Below, piece after piece: positions 13,145 through 20,404 of a stretch of DNA of 27,338 nucleotides (positions within the stretch are counted from its first letter, which is position 1; every line of letters starts with the position of its first letter). The notes under the pieces were generated by a model. That model was not told the origin of the DNA, searched no databases, and was given only the letters and a program-made list of their open reading frames with translations. This DNA comes from Alphaproteobacteria bacterium UBA3307. Lineage in GTDB: Bacteria; Pseudomonadota; Alphaproteobacteria; RF32; CAG-239. Position numbers and translations under genes: made by a program. The stretch is from NCBI GenBank assembly GCA_002361365.1, contig DEST01000067.1, positions 1-27,338 of the forward strand, written 5' to 3'.

Positions 13145-15481
13145 ATGAAAGAAAAAAATACGGAAGCAAAAGCAGAACAAAAAGAGGAGTTTTTACCGGT
13201 ATTACCATTACGCGATGTGGTGGTTTACCCTAAAATGATTGTGCCGATTTTTGTCGGGCGCGAAAAGTCGATTGAAGCAGTGCAAAAAGCAAACGACAAA
13301 GGCTCGGATATGGTTTTGGTTATGCAGAAAAAGGCCGATGTAGAAGTTCCGGCTGCCAAAGATTTATATAAGGTTGGGACATTGTGCAATGTGTTGCAAA
13401 TGTTGCGTTTGCCGGACGGAACAGTTAAATTGTTGGTTGAAGGGATGCAGCGTGTTAAAATTAAATCTTATCACGACAATAAAACTTATATTTCTGCTTC
13501 TATTGAGAGCTATCCGCAAAAAGATACGGATAAACGTATGTTGGAATCGTGGGCGCGTGCGGTAGTCAGTCAGTTTGAAGAATACGTAAAGCTCAACAAA
13601 AAAATTCCGTATGATGTGATTCAGTCAGTTAAACAAATCAGCGAATATGACAAACTGGCTGATACAATTGCCTCGCATTTGTCACTTAAGACAGAAGATA
13701 AACAGTTTTTGTTGGAAGCTGATAATCTACAAGAACGGCTTAACAAAATTCTGCAGCTGATAGATACCGAGATGATGGTGTTGGAGGTTGAAGATAAAAT
13801 TAAGCATCGTGTTAAAAAACAGATGGAAAAGAGCCAGAAAGAATACTATCTTAATGAGCAAATGAAAGCGATTCAAAAAGAGTTAAATCACGGTGAAGAA
13901 GATGAAAATAATGTTTATCTTAAACGGATTAACAATACAAAATTTACTAAAGAGGCGCGTGAAAAAGCTTTGACTGAACTTAAAAAGCTACGCAGTATGG
14001 GTTCGTCATCTCCGGAGAGCACGATTGTCAGAAACTATATTGAATGGCTTTTGGATTTACCGTGGGATAAAAAAACTAAATTAAACAAAGACTTGGAACG
14101 GGCTATTAAAATTTTAGACGAAGACCATTATGGGCTGGAAAAAGTAAAAGAGCGAATTGTTGAATATTTGGCGGTTCAATCGCGGTCAAAAACTTTAAAG
14201 GCACCGATTTTATGTTTAGTCGGACCACCGGGAGTTGGTAAAACTTCTCTGGGAAAGTCAATAGCACGTGCTACCAATCGGCAATTTGTGCGTGCCTCGT
14301 TAGGCGGTATGCGCGATGAGGCGGAAATTAGGGGACACCGCCGGACTTATATCGGAGCAATGCCGGGCAAAATATTACAATCTATGAAAAAAGCCGGAAC
14401 TTCGAATCCGCTGTTTTTGCTGGATGAAATCGATAAGCTCGGTAACGATTGGCGCGGCGACCCGAGTTCGGCGCTTTTGGAAGTGTTGGACCCTGAGCAG
14501 AATAACACATTTGAAGACCATTATCTTGAAGTTGATTATGATTTGTCTGATGTTATGTTTGTAACAACCGCAAATTCACTCAATATGCCACGACCACTGT
14601 TGGATCGTATGGAAATTATTCAGCTTTCCGGATATACGGAAGATGAAAAGGTAGAAATTGCCAAACGCCATCTTATCGGCAAAGTGTTTGATGAAAATGC
14701 CGTCGAATGCTCGGAGTTAATAATTACTGATGAGGCTATTCGCGATATTATTCGTTATTATACACGGGAAGCCGGTGTGCGTAACTTGGAACGCGATTTG
14801 GCGACTATAGCTCGCAAAGCCACTAAAGAAATTTTGCTGGAAAAAGGCAAATGTGTAAAAATAGAAGTTACTCCGCAAAACTTGGACAAATATCTTGGAG
14901 TACGCCGTTTCAGCTATGGAGAGGCGGAAAAGCAAGACCATATCGGAGTTACTACCGGTTTGGCGTGGACTGAAGTCGGCGGTGATATTTTGTTTATTGA
15001 GGCGGTGGATATGCCGGGCAAAGGCAAGGTTACACAAACCGGAAAGCTTGGTGAGGTAATGAAGGAATCTATCGAAACGGCATATTCGGTGGTACGGGCG
15101 CATTCCAAAGAGTTGAATATTGAGCCGGAAATATTTGATAAAACCGATGTGCATGTACATGTGCCGGAAGGGGCTACTCCTAAAGATGGTCCTTCTGCCG
15201 GTATTGCAATGTTTACAACCTTGGTATCGGTATTTACCAAAACACCGGTAAGGAGTGATGTGGCAATGACCGGAGAAATTACTCTGCAAGGGCGAGTGTT
15301 GCCGATTGGCGGTTTGAAAGAAAAACTGTTGGCGGCATTACGCGGTGGAATCAAAACGGTAATTATTCCTGCCGAAAATGTCAAAGACCTTGCGGAAATT
15401 CCGGAAAATGTAAAACAGGGAATGGAAATTATTCCTGTTTCTAAGGCTTCGGAAGTGCTTAAAATAGCCTTGCGGAAATAG
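13145..15481 (+). CDS. lon: ATP-dependent protease Lon
   Basis: A 778-aa LonA, full length. An N-terminal substrate-binding domain starts at 'LPVLPLRDVVVYPKMIVPIFVGR' (about 18-210), followed by a helical linker with 'KEYYLNEQMKAIQKEL'. The AAA+ domain has Walker A GPPGVGKTS (360-368) and Walker B 'LFLLDEIDKL'. The protease domain has the catalytic Ser684 in PKDGPSAG and Lys727 in GGLKEK, 43 residues apart as in E. coli (679/722). It degrades misfolded and regulatory proteins in the cytoplasm using ATP. The Shine-Dalgarno site is weak (AAGAAAG). The upstream promoter resembles a heat-shock site, consistent with known lon control. No clpX precedes it, unlike the common clpP-clpX-lon order. Confidence 0.98.
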   Translation: MKEKNTEAKAEQKEEFLPVLPLRDVVVYPKMIVPIFVGREKSIEAVQKANDKGSDMVLVMQKKADVEVPAAKDLYKVGTLCNVLQMLRLPDGTVKLLVEGMQRVKIKSYHDNKTYISASIESYPQKDTDKRMLESWARAVVSQFEEYVKLNKKIPYDVIQSVKQISEYDKLADTIASHLSLKTEDKQFLLEADNLQERLNKILQLIDTEMMVLEVEDKIKHRVKKQMEKSQKEYYLNEQMKAIQKELNHGEEDENNVYLKRINNTKFTKEAREKALTELKKLRSMGSSSPESTIVRNYIEWLLDLPWDKKTKLNKDLERAIKILDEDHYGLEKVKERIVEYLAVQSRSKTLKAPILCLVGPPGVGKTSLGKSIARATNRQFVRASLGGMRDEAEIRGHRRTYIGAMPGKILQSMKKAGTSNPLFLLDEIDKLGNDWRGDPSSALLEVLDPEQNNTFEDHYLEVDYDLSDVMFVTTANSLNMPRPLLDRMEIIQLSGYTEDEKVEIAKRHLIGKVFDENAVECSELIITDEAIRDIIRYYTREAGVRNLERDLATIARKATKEILLEKGKCVKIEVTPQNLDKYLGVRRFSYGEAEKQDHIGVTTGLAWTEVGGDILFIEAVDMPGKGKVTQTGKLGEVMKESIETAYSVVRAHSKELNIEPEIFDKTDVHVHVPEGATPKDGPSAGIAMFTTLVSVFTKTPVRSDVAMTGEITLQGRVLPIGGLKEKLLAALRGGIKTVIIPAENVKDLAEIPENVKQGMEIIPVSKASEVLKIALRK

Positions 15482-15502
15482 GGTAATGAAAGCAATAAAA
15501 AA

Positions 15503-15537
15503 TGCGGCTGAGATGTAACTTTAACATCTTAGCCGCA
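15503..15537. terminator. Bidirectional terminator between lon and the convergent gene
   Basis: TGCGGCTGAGATGT and ACATCTTAGCCGCA form a 14-bp stem with one G-U pair and a 7-base loop. The T run is on the minus strand, so it mainly ends the gene at 15553. Confidence 0.9.
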
Positions 15538-15552
15538 TAATCATTTTCAGTA

Positions 15553-16452
15553 CTACACCGTAATCAGGCGAAATACTCCGTTTACCCCGATTAACACAGT
15601 GTTATTTGTTTCGTCATAAGCCACATAATCAGCACCGCACGGGCAAATGTTGGTAGCAAAAACTTCACCGTTATAGTGATAAAGAAAATATTTGCCGTTG
15701 CGTTTAACAGTAAATAAACCAGCTTTATCATACAGTTCAATCATCTCGACTTTGCCGTATTCACGGTATATCCCTTGATAATAGGTTTGTGCAATGCCTT
15801 GCAGGTTAGCACCAATTGCAAAATCTTGATTTGTACTGCACATAATCAGTTGTTGCTGTTTAAATACCCTGCGTTTTTCGGCTTTGCCGGTTGACAGCTG
15901 TTTGAGTGAATAAGAAGAGTGGTTTCCGATGCTCTGCGCAATAAAGAAATCTCCGCAAATTTTCATATCCGCACTTTCATTTTCTACATCAAGTATCAAT
16001 TTGCCGTCATATGCGTAAACACACCAACGTCTGTCACCAGAAGTGTATGTGGCAAAATATTTATCGCTTTTGAGTAAATATCTGCCCCAAATGTAGTCAT
16101 ATTCCGTCGCACCATCCCAAAAGGTAAGGCGATAACGAGTATCATTATCGTGCATGGAATCTTGTAAAATCATCCACTTGTTTGTTTCAAGCGAATTGAT
16201 TGGAATTACGGATATTTTATCTCTATCGTTATGCAAAACAATTTTACCGTCCAAAGTAAACAGCGTGTCTTGCGTCATAATCAAATTAGCTTGAGGATAG
16301 ACTTCTATCACAGTCTGCGGTTCCGGTAAAAAAGCCAAAGGCTCAAGTTCAAAAGATGTGACATCATAATTGTTGCGTACCTTGAAAAGGCGTGATTTTC
16401 CACCGTCAGTTAAACGAAGAAGACCACATTGTGTAAATAATTTTTGTTTCAT
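15553..16452 (-). CDS. Unrecognised 299-aa beta-rich (WG/propeller-like) protein
   Basis: ATG 16452, with no convincing ribosome site but a promoter at 16483-16511. The protein has no signal peptide. It is built from repeated short strands of the form 'YDKAGLFTVKRNGKYFLYHYNGEVFATNI', 'CVYAYDGKLILDVENES' and 'TLFTLDGKIVLHNDRDKI': strand, D/N-G-K turn, strand. This resembles WG-type or beta-propeller repeats, about seven in all. Such folds bind proteins or ligands; I cannot name a function. It is convergent with lon across a strong terminator and divergent from the small membrane gene at 16643. Confidence 0.6.
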   Translation of the reverse strand: MKQKLFTQCGLLRLTDGGKSRLFKVRNNYDVTSFELEPLAFLPEPQTVIEVYPQANLIMTQDTLFTLDGKIVLHNDRDKISVIPINSLETNKWMILQDSMHDNDTRYRLTFWDGATEYDYIWGRYLLKSDKYFATYTSGDRRWCVYAYDGKLILDVENESADMKICGDFFIAQSIGNHSSYSLKQLSTGKAEKRRVFKQQQLIMCSTNQDFAIGANLQGIAQTYYQGIYREYGKVEMIELYDKAGLFTVKRNGKYFLYHYNGEVFATNICPCGADYVAYDETNNTVLIGVNGVFRLITV

Positions 16453-16482
16453 AAAAAATCTTAATAAAATATTTTGTCATAA

Positions 16483-16511
16483 AATCTATCTTATTTTAGC
16501 GACAGAGTCAA
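16483..16511 (-). promoter_or_regulatory. Promoter of the WG-like gene
   Basis: Minus-strand TTGACT (16506-16511) and TAGATT (16483-16488) with a 17-base spacer. Confidence 0.5.
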
Positions 16512-16576
16512 TGATTTTATTAAAAATCAGTGCTATTATCGTTGCAAAATTTTTTTTGAAGACTTTGAAAAAAATC

Positions 16577-16607
16577 TTGACAATTTTGTCAAAGTATGTT
16601 GTTATAG
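16577..16607 (+). promoter_or_regulatory. Promoter with overlapping palindrome before small membrane gene
   Basis: TTGACA (16577-16582) is a perfect -35 box. The -10 is TGTTAT at 17 bases or TTATAG at 19 bases. The -35 is half of the inverted repeat TTGACA-attt-TGTCAA (16577-16592), a possible operator. Confidence 0.45.
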
Positions 16608-16642
16608 ACTTAAGAAAGAATTATTTACAAAAACTCAAAACT

Positions 16643-16882
16643 ATGAAGAAAATTACTGTTATTTTTGTTGCGATTGCTGTTGTAATTACACTGTTCGTGG
16701 TTTCTTACAAGATTGCTGTTGCAGTTTTGCTGTTGGCAATGTTTTGTGCCGGTATCGGTGTTTTGGTGCTCATCTCTGCCAAAAACTGGGAGGAGCTAGA
16801 AAAAGAAGATCCGAGGAAGGCTAGAGAACTGTGGTTCCTTGCAATGCAAGAACTGGATCGCTCCAGATACGGCATCGCTTAG
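16643..16882 (+). CDS. Small two-helix membrane protein with charged tail
   Basis: I start at ATG 16643 (MKKITVIF), because the promoter lies at 16577-16607 and excludes the earlier ATG of the longer frame. The 79-aa protein has two adjacent hydrophobic segments (4-22 and 25-45) and a charged C-terminal helix (NWEELEKEDPRKARELWF). No Shine-Dalgarno sequence is visible (ACAAAAACTCAAAACT precedes the ATG). It uses AGA/AGG arginine codons more than neighbouring core genes. A strong terminator follows, so it is a single-gene unit. Family not recognised. Confidence 0.6.
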   Translation: MKKITVIFVAIAVVITLFVVSYKIAVAVLLLAMFCAGIGVLVLISAKNWEELEKEDPRKARELWFLAMQELDRSRYGIA

Positions 16883-16896
16883 GATAATTGGCTTAA

Positions 16897-16938
16897 CCTT
16901 GCATTCCGTCTGAATAGGACGCAATGCGAGGTTTTTTT
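16897..16938 (+). terminator. Strong rho-independent terminator before ligA
   Basis: CCT-t-GCATT (16897-16905) pairs with AATGC-g-AGG (16923-16931). Inner CGTC/GACG extends the stem, and TTTTTTT follows. Confidence 0.9.
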
Positions 16939-17007
16939 GTGTTTAAAAATAATGCTTTAGCTTTGACTTTTACTAGCTGTAATTATATATTCTCGGTAGG
17001 AGAAAAA

Positions 17008-19092
17008 ATGAAGAATGTTCAAGATTTATCGCGCGAAGAAGCAATAGCTGAATTGGCGGCTTTGGCGCAAAAAATAGCGGCGGCGGATAACGCCTATTAT
17101 CAAAACGACGCACCGGATTTAACCGATGCCGATTATGATGCGCTTAAACATCGCAATACGGCAATAGAAACGCGTTTTCCGGATTTGGTGCGTGAGGATA
17201 GTCCGTCGTTGCGTGTAGGTTCGGTTGTGCAAAGCAAGTTTAATAAAATTGAACATCGTTTTCCTATGCTGTCATTGGGAGATGTGTTTTCAATTGAAGA
17301 AGTAGATGATTTTGTGCTTGGTGTTAAACGCTTTTTGAATAGGACAGAAGATATTGATTTTATGGCCGAACCGAAAATTGACGGACTTTCATTTGCGGCT
17401 CGCTATGAAAAGGGCGTTTTTGTGTCTGGAGCTACACGAGGTGACGGTATTGTAGGAGAGGATATTACCGAAAATTTAAAAACATTAAAACAACTGCCTT
17501 TAACGTTGCCATCAGGAGTGCCTGATGTGTTGGAAGTGCGCGGCGAAGTTTATATGGCAAAGCGTGATTTTATGGCTCTGAATGAGCATAATGCCGCCGA
17601 AAAGAAAAAATTATTTGCGAATCCGCGCAATGCCGCAGCCGGTTCTTTACGTCAGCTTAATCCGCGTATTACGGCCGAACGCAAATTGAGCATTTGGGCA
17701 TATACTTGGGGAGAAGTGTCGGAACGGCAGTGGTCTACACAAGCTGAATTTTTCGATAAATTGGCATTATGGGGTTTTCCTGTCAATCCGCTGAATAAAG
17801 TTTGTCATTCGTTGCGAGATATAGAGGAAAATTTTAAGCATATTGCCGAAATCAGAGCTGATTTGCCGTATGATATTGACGGCGTAGTGTATAAAGTTAA
17901 TTCAATCGAATTGCAAAACAGATTGGGCTTTTTGACACGGACACCGCGTTGGGCAATTGCCCATAAATTTCCGGCGGAGCAAGCATTGACCAGAATAGAA
18001 AACATCCGCATACAAGTCGGGCGCACCGGAGCCTTGACCCCTGTGGCGGATTTAGAGCCGATAAATGTCGGAGGAGTATTGGTTTCTCATGCTACATTAC
18101 ATAATGAAGACGAAATCAAGCGTAAAGATATTCGCATCGGCGATATGGTGATTGTGCAGCGTGCCGGTGATGTGATTCCTCAGGTGGTGGCGGTGCGGAC
18201 GGATAAGCGTTGTGCGGATTCGAAACCTTTTGACTTTCCGCATATATGTCCGGAATGTGGAGCACATGCAATCAGAGAGGAAAATGAAGCTATCAGACGC
18301 TGTACCGGAGGTCTTACTTGTCCGGCGCAGGCAAAGGAACGCTTAAAACATTTTGTCAGCAAGGATGCTTTTGATATTATCGGCTTGGGGGATAAGGTAA
18401 TTGAGGCATTTTATGATGACGGAATTATAAGGCATCCGGCGGATATATTCACCATAGAAGAACGCAACGGTAGAACAGAAAATGACCTATTTACCTTTGG
18501 TGATGAAGGGTTGCATTTAGAACATCGCAACGGTTGGGGTAAACTTTCGGTGGATAATCTGTTTAAGGCCATTCGGGCACGGCATATAATTTCGTTACCG
18601 CGTTTTGTTTACGCTTTGGGAATTCCGCAAGTAGGAAGTGCAACTGCGCTTTTGCTGGCTCAAAATTACGGCTCGTTTGATGCGCTTCAGGCAGATATGA
18701 TGGCACGCGAAACGGCAAAGTTGGTGGCAATCGATGGTATCGGCGGTGAAATGGGTAAAGATATTGTTGAGTTTTTTAATGAACAACATAATATCGATGA
18801 AATTGCAGCACTGCGCAAGTTCGTAAATATAGAAAATTACATTGATGACCGGCGGAAGGATTCAATTTTAAGCGGTAAAACCGTGGTGTTTACCGGAACT
18901 TTGGAAAAATTGACACGCGCGGAAGCAAAAGCTTTGGCGCAAAAATTCGGAGCCAAAGTTGCCGGTTCGGTGTCATCACACACAGATTATGTGGTGGTAG
19001 GTGCAGATGCCGGAAGCAAAGCCAAAAAGGCAGCGGAATTAGGCGTTAAAACACTTTCGGAAGATGAATTTATCAATAATTGTAAAGGATGA
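17008..19092 (+). CDS. ligA: NAD-dependent DNA ligase
   Basis: Start at ATG 17008 behind AGGAG; the longer frame from 16924 begins inside the upstream terminator. The 694-aa protein has the full LigA layout: Ia domain ('YYQNDAPDLTDADYDAL'), an adenylation domain with AMP-accepting Lys123 in EPKIDGLS, 'SGATRGDG', 'EVRGEVYM' and 'FANPRNAAAGSLRQL', an OB fold ('VGRTGALTPVADLEP'), a four-Cys zinc finger (CPECG...RCTGG-TCPAQ), HhH repeats, and a C-terminal BRCT ('GKTVVFTGTLEKLTRAEAKA'). It seals nicks during replication and repair using NAD+. It is three bases upstream of truB, so the two are probably co-transcribed; ligA in this position replaces the more usual rbfA. Confidence 0.97.
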   Translation: MKNVQDLSREEAIAELAALAQKIAAADNAYYQNDAPDLTDADYDALKHRNTAIETRFPDLVREDSPSLRVGSVVQSKFNKIEHRFPMLSLGDVFSIEEVDDFVLGVKRFLNRTEDIDFMAEPKIDGLSFAARYEKGVFVSGATRGDGIVGEDITENLKTLKQLPLTLPSGVPDVLEVRGEVYMAKRDFMALNEHNAAEKKKLFANPRNAAAGSLRQLNPRITAERKLSIWAYTWGEVSERQWSTQAEFFDKLALWGFPVNPLNKVCHSLRDIEENFKHIAEIRADLPYDIDGVVYKVNSIELQNRLGFLTRTPRWAIAHKFPAEQALTRIENIRIQVGRTGALTPVADLEPINVGGVLVSHATLHNEDEIKRKDIRIGDMVIVQRAGDVIPQVVAVRTDKRCADSKPFDFPHICPECGAHAIREENEAIRRCTGGLTCPAQAKERLKHFVSKDAFDIIGLGDKVIEAFYDDGIIRHPADIFTIEERNGRTENDLFTFGDEGLHLEHRNGWGKLSVDNLFKAIRARHIISLPRFVYALGIPQVGSATALLLAQNYGSFDALQADMMARETAKLVAIDGIGGEMGKDIVEFFNEQHNIDEIAALRKFVNIENYIDDRRKDSILSGKTVVFTGTLEKLTRAEAKALAQKFGAKVAGSVSSHTDYVVVGADAGSKAKKAAELGVKTLSEDEFINNCKG

Positions 19093-19095
19093 AGT

Positions 19096-20034
19096 ATGAA
19101 ACGAAACAGAGCCGATGATGTTGATGGGTGGTTGATTGTCGATAAAACACGCGGTATGAGTTCAACACAGGTTGTGGGGAAAACCCGTTATCTGATGCAC
19201 GCCAATAAAAACGGGCACACCGGTACGCTTGATCCGTTTGCCACCGGAGTGTTGCCGATTGCGTTCGGTGAGGCAACAAAGTTGGTGCCGTTCGTTACGG
19301 ACGGCGAAAAAGAGTACGAGTTCGTGGTGGAGTGGGGTGCGCAAACCGATACCGGTGATACAGAAGGTAAAATTATCGCAACCTCTGCCAAAATTCCGAA
19401 TCGTGAAGAAATTATGGCGGCATTACCGCATTTTATCGGCAAGATTAAACAGATTCCGCCGATATATTCTGCCATTAAGATAAACGGTCAAGAAGCGTAT
19501 AAATTGGCGCGCAAGGGACAAACGGTAGAAATGCCGGAGCGCGAAATTGAGATTTATGCACTGGAATTGCTGGAAGAACGAGAAAAAAACGCCAAATTCA
19601 GAGTGCGTTGTTCCAAAGGAACGTATGTGCGCACATTGGGTGCAGATATTGCGGAATATCTGGGCTCTAAGGGATATTTAAGCGAGCTCAGACGCATCAA
19701 ATGCGGAAAATTTTCATTATCAGATACGATTTTACTGGATTCTTTGGAAAAAGTGGAGTATATAGATGAGCGACGCAAGTCTCTTTTGCCGATGAAAACA
19801 TCTCTGCGCGACATCGCGGAGATTGCTGTTTCGGCTCAAGACGCAAGAAAATTAAGTATGGGGCAGGGGCTTTCGCCCAAAAATTATGACGGGGTTAAAC
19901 CGACTGATTTGGCGGCAGCCGTGTTCAATAATTGTTTGATTGCATTGGTGCGTGTTGATGAACGCAGAATTTCACCGATACGCGTGTTTCATAACATAAT
20001 AAAAAAGGAAATTACAGATGTCGATAACAAATGA
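19096..20034 (+). CDS. truB: tRNA pseudouridine-55 synthase
   Basis: A 312-aa protein that converts U55 to pseudouridine in the T-loop of tRNAs. The N-terminal 'DGWLIVDKTRGMSSTQVV' and the catalytic motif GHTGTLDPFATG with Asp46 are diagnostic; 'KQIPPIYSAIKINGQEAYKLAR' and 'CSKGTYVRTLGADI' follow. The C-terminal part is PUA-like and ends in a short basic tail. The start codon lies three bases after the ligA stop, with AAGGATGAAG as its ribosome site. The end overlaps rpsO by 17 bases, a tight truB-rpsO-pnp unit as in many bacteria. Confidence 0.97.
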   Translation: MKRNRADDVDGWLIVDKTRGMSSTQVVGKTRYLMHANKNGHTGTLDPFATGVLPIAFGEATKLVPFVTDGEKEYEFVVEWGAQTDTGDTEGKIIATSAKIPNREEIMAALPHFIGKIKQIPPIYSAIKINGQEAYKLARKGQTVEMPEREIEIYALELLEEREKNAKFRVRCSKGTYVRTLGADIAEYLGSKGYLSELRRIKCGKFSLSDTILLDSLEKVEYIDERRKSLLPMKTSLRDIAEIAVSAQDARKLSMGQGLSPKNYDGVKPTDLAAAVFNNCLIALVRVDERRISPIRVFHNIIKKEITDVDNK

Positions 20035-20287
20035 AATTAAAAAAGAAATCGTGGCTAAATACGGCCGCAACGAAAATGATACCGGTTGTCCGGAAGTGCA
20101 GATTGCTATTTGGACATATCGTATTAACGCTTTGATTGAACACTTTAACGTTCACGCTAAAGACTTACACTCTCGCTTGGGTTTGATGAAGATGGTAAGC
20201 CGTCGTCGTCACTTGCTTGACCACTTGAAGAGCATGAGCGAAGAAAGATATCAAGACATTATTAAAAAGCTCGATTTACGTAAGTAA
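20018..20287 (+). CDS. rpsO: 30S ribosomal protein S15
   Basis: The 89 residues are exactly the usual S15 length. Typical blocks are 'TGCPEVQIAIWTYRINALIEHF' (helix 1-2), 'HAKDLHSRLGLMKMVSRRRHLLDHLK' (rRNA-binding, with the H-D-S-R-G and SRRRHLLDYLK-like core) and 'Y-IIKKLDLRK' at the end. S15 is a primary binder of the 16S central domain. The start lies 17 bases inside truB, with AAGGAAAT upstream, so translation is likely coupled. The stop is followed by a long hairpin and then pnp. Confidence 0.97.
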   Translation: MSITNEIKKEIVAKYGRNENDTGCPEVQIAIWTYRINALIEHFNVHAKDLHSRLGLMKMVSRRRHLLDHLKSMSEERYQDIIKKLDLRK

Positions 20288-20302
20288 AAAGGCTTTAATG
20301 AA

Positions 20303-20332
20303 CGGGGTTGCGGAAATGGTTCTGCAGCCCCG
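20303..20332 (+). promoter_or_regulatory. Perfect 13-bp hairpin in the rpsO-pnp spacer
   Basis: CGGGGTTGCGGAA and TTCTGCAGCCCCG pair fully (two G-U pairs) around an ATGG loop. AAAAATCC, not a T run, follows. It lies 73 bases before pnp. In E. coli a hairpin here is cut by RNase III and lets PNPase repress its own mRNA; the same function here is inferred. Confidence 0.7.
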
Positions 20333-20404
20333 AAAAATCCTAATGTAAAAGTTAGGTGAGGTTTTAAAAGATGAAAAAAGATGAAATGAAAGGAAAGAAA
20401 TATT

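Noticed and set aside
14717..15495. Antisense open frames inside the lon protease domain
   Set aside because: lon is intact and conserved here; the frames have no start signals or recognisable domains.
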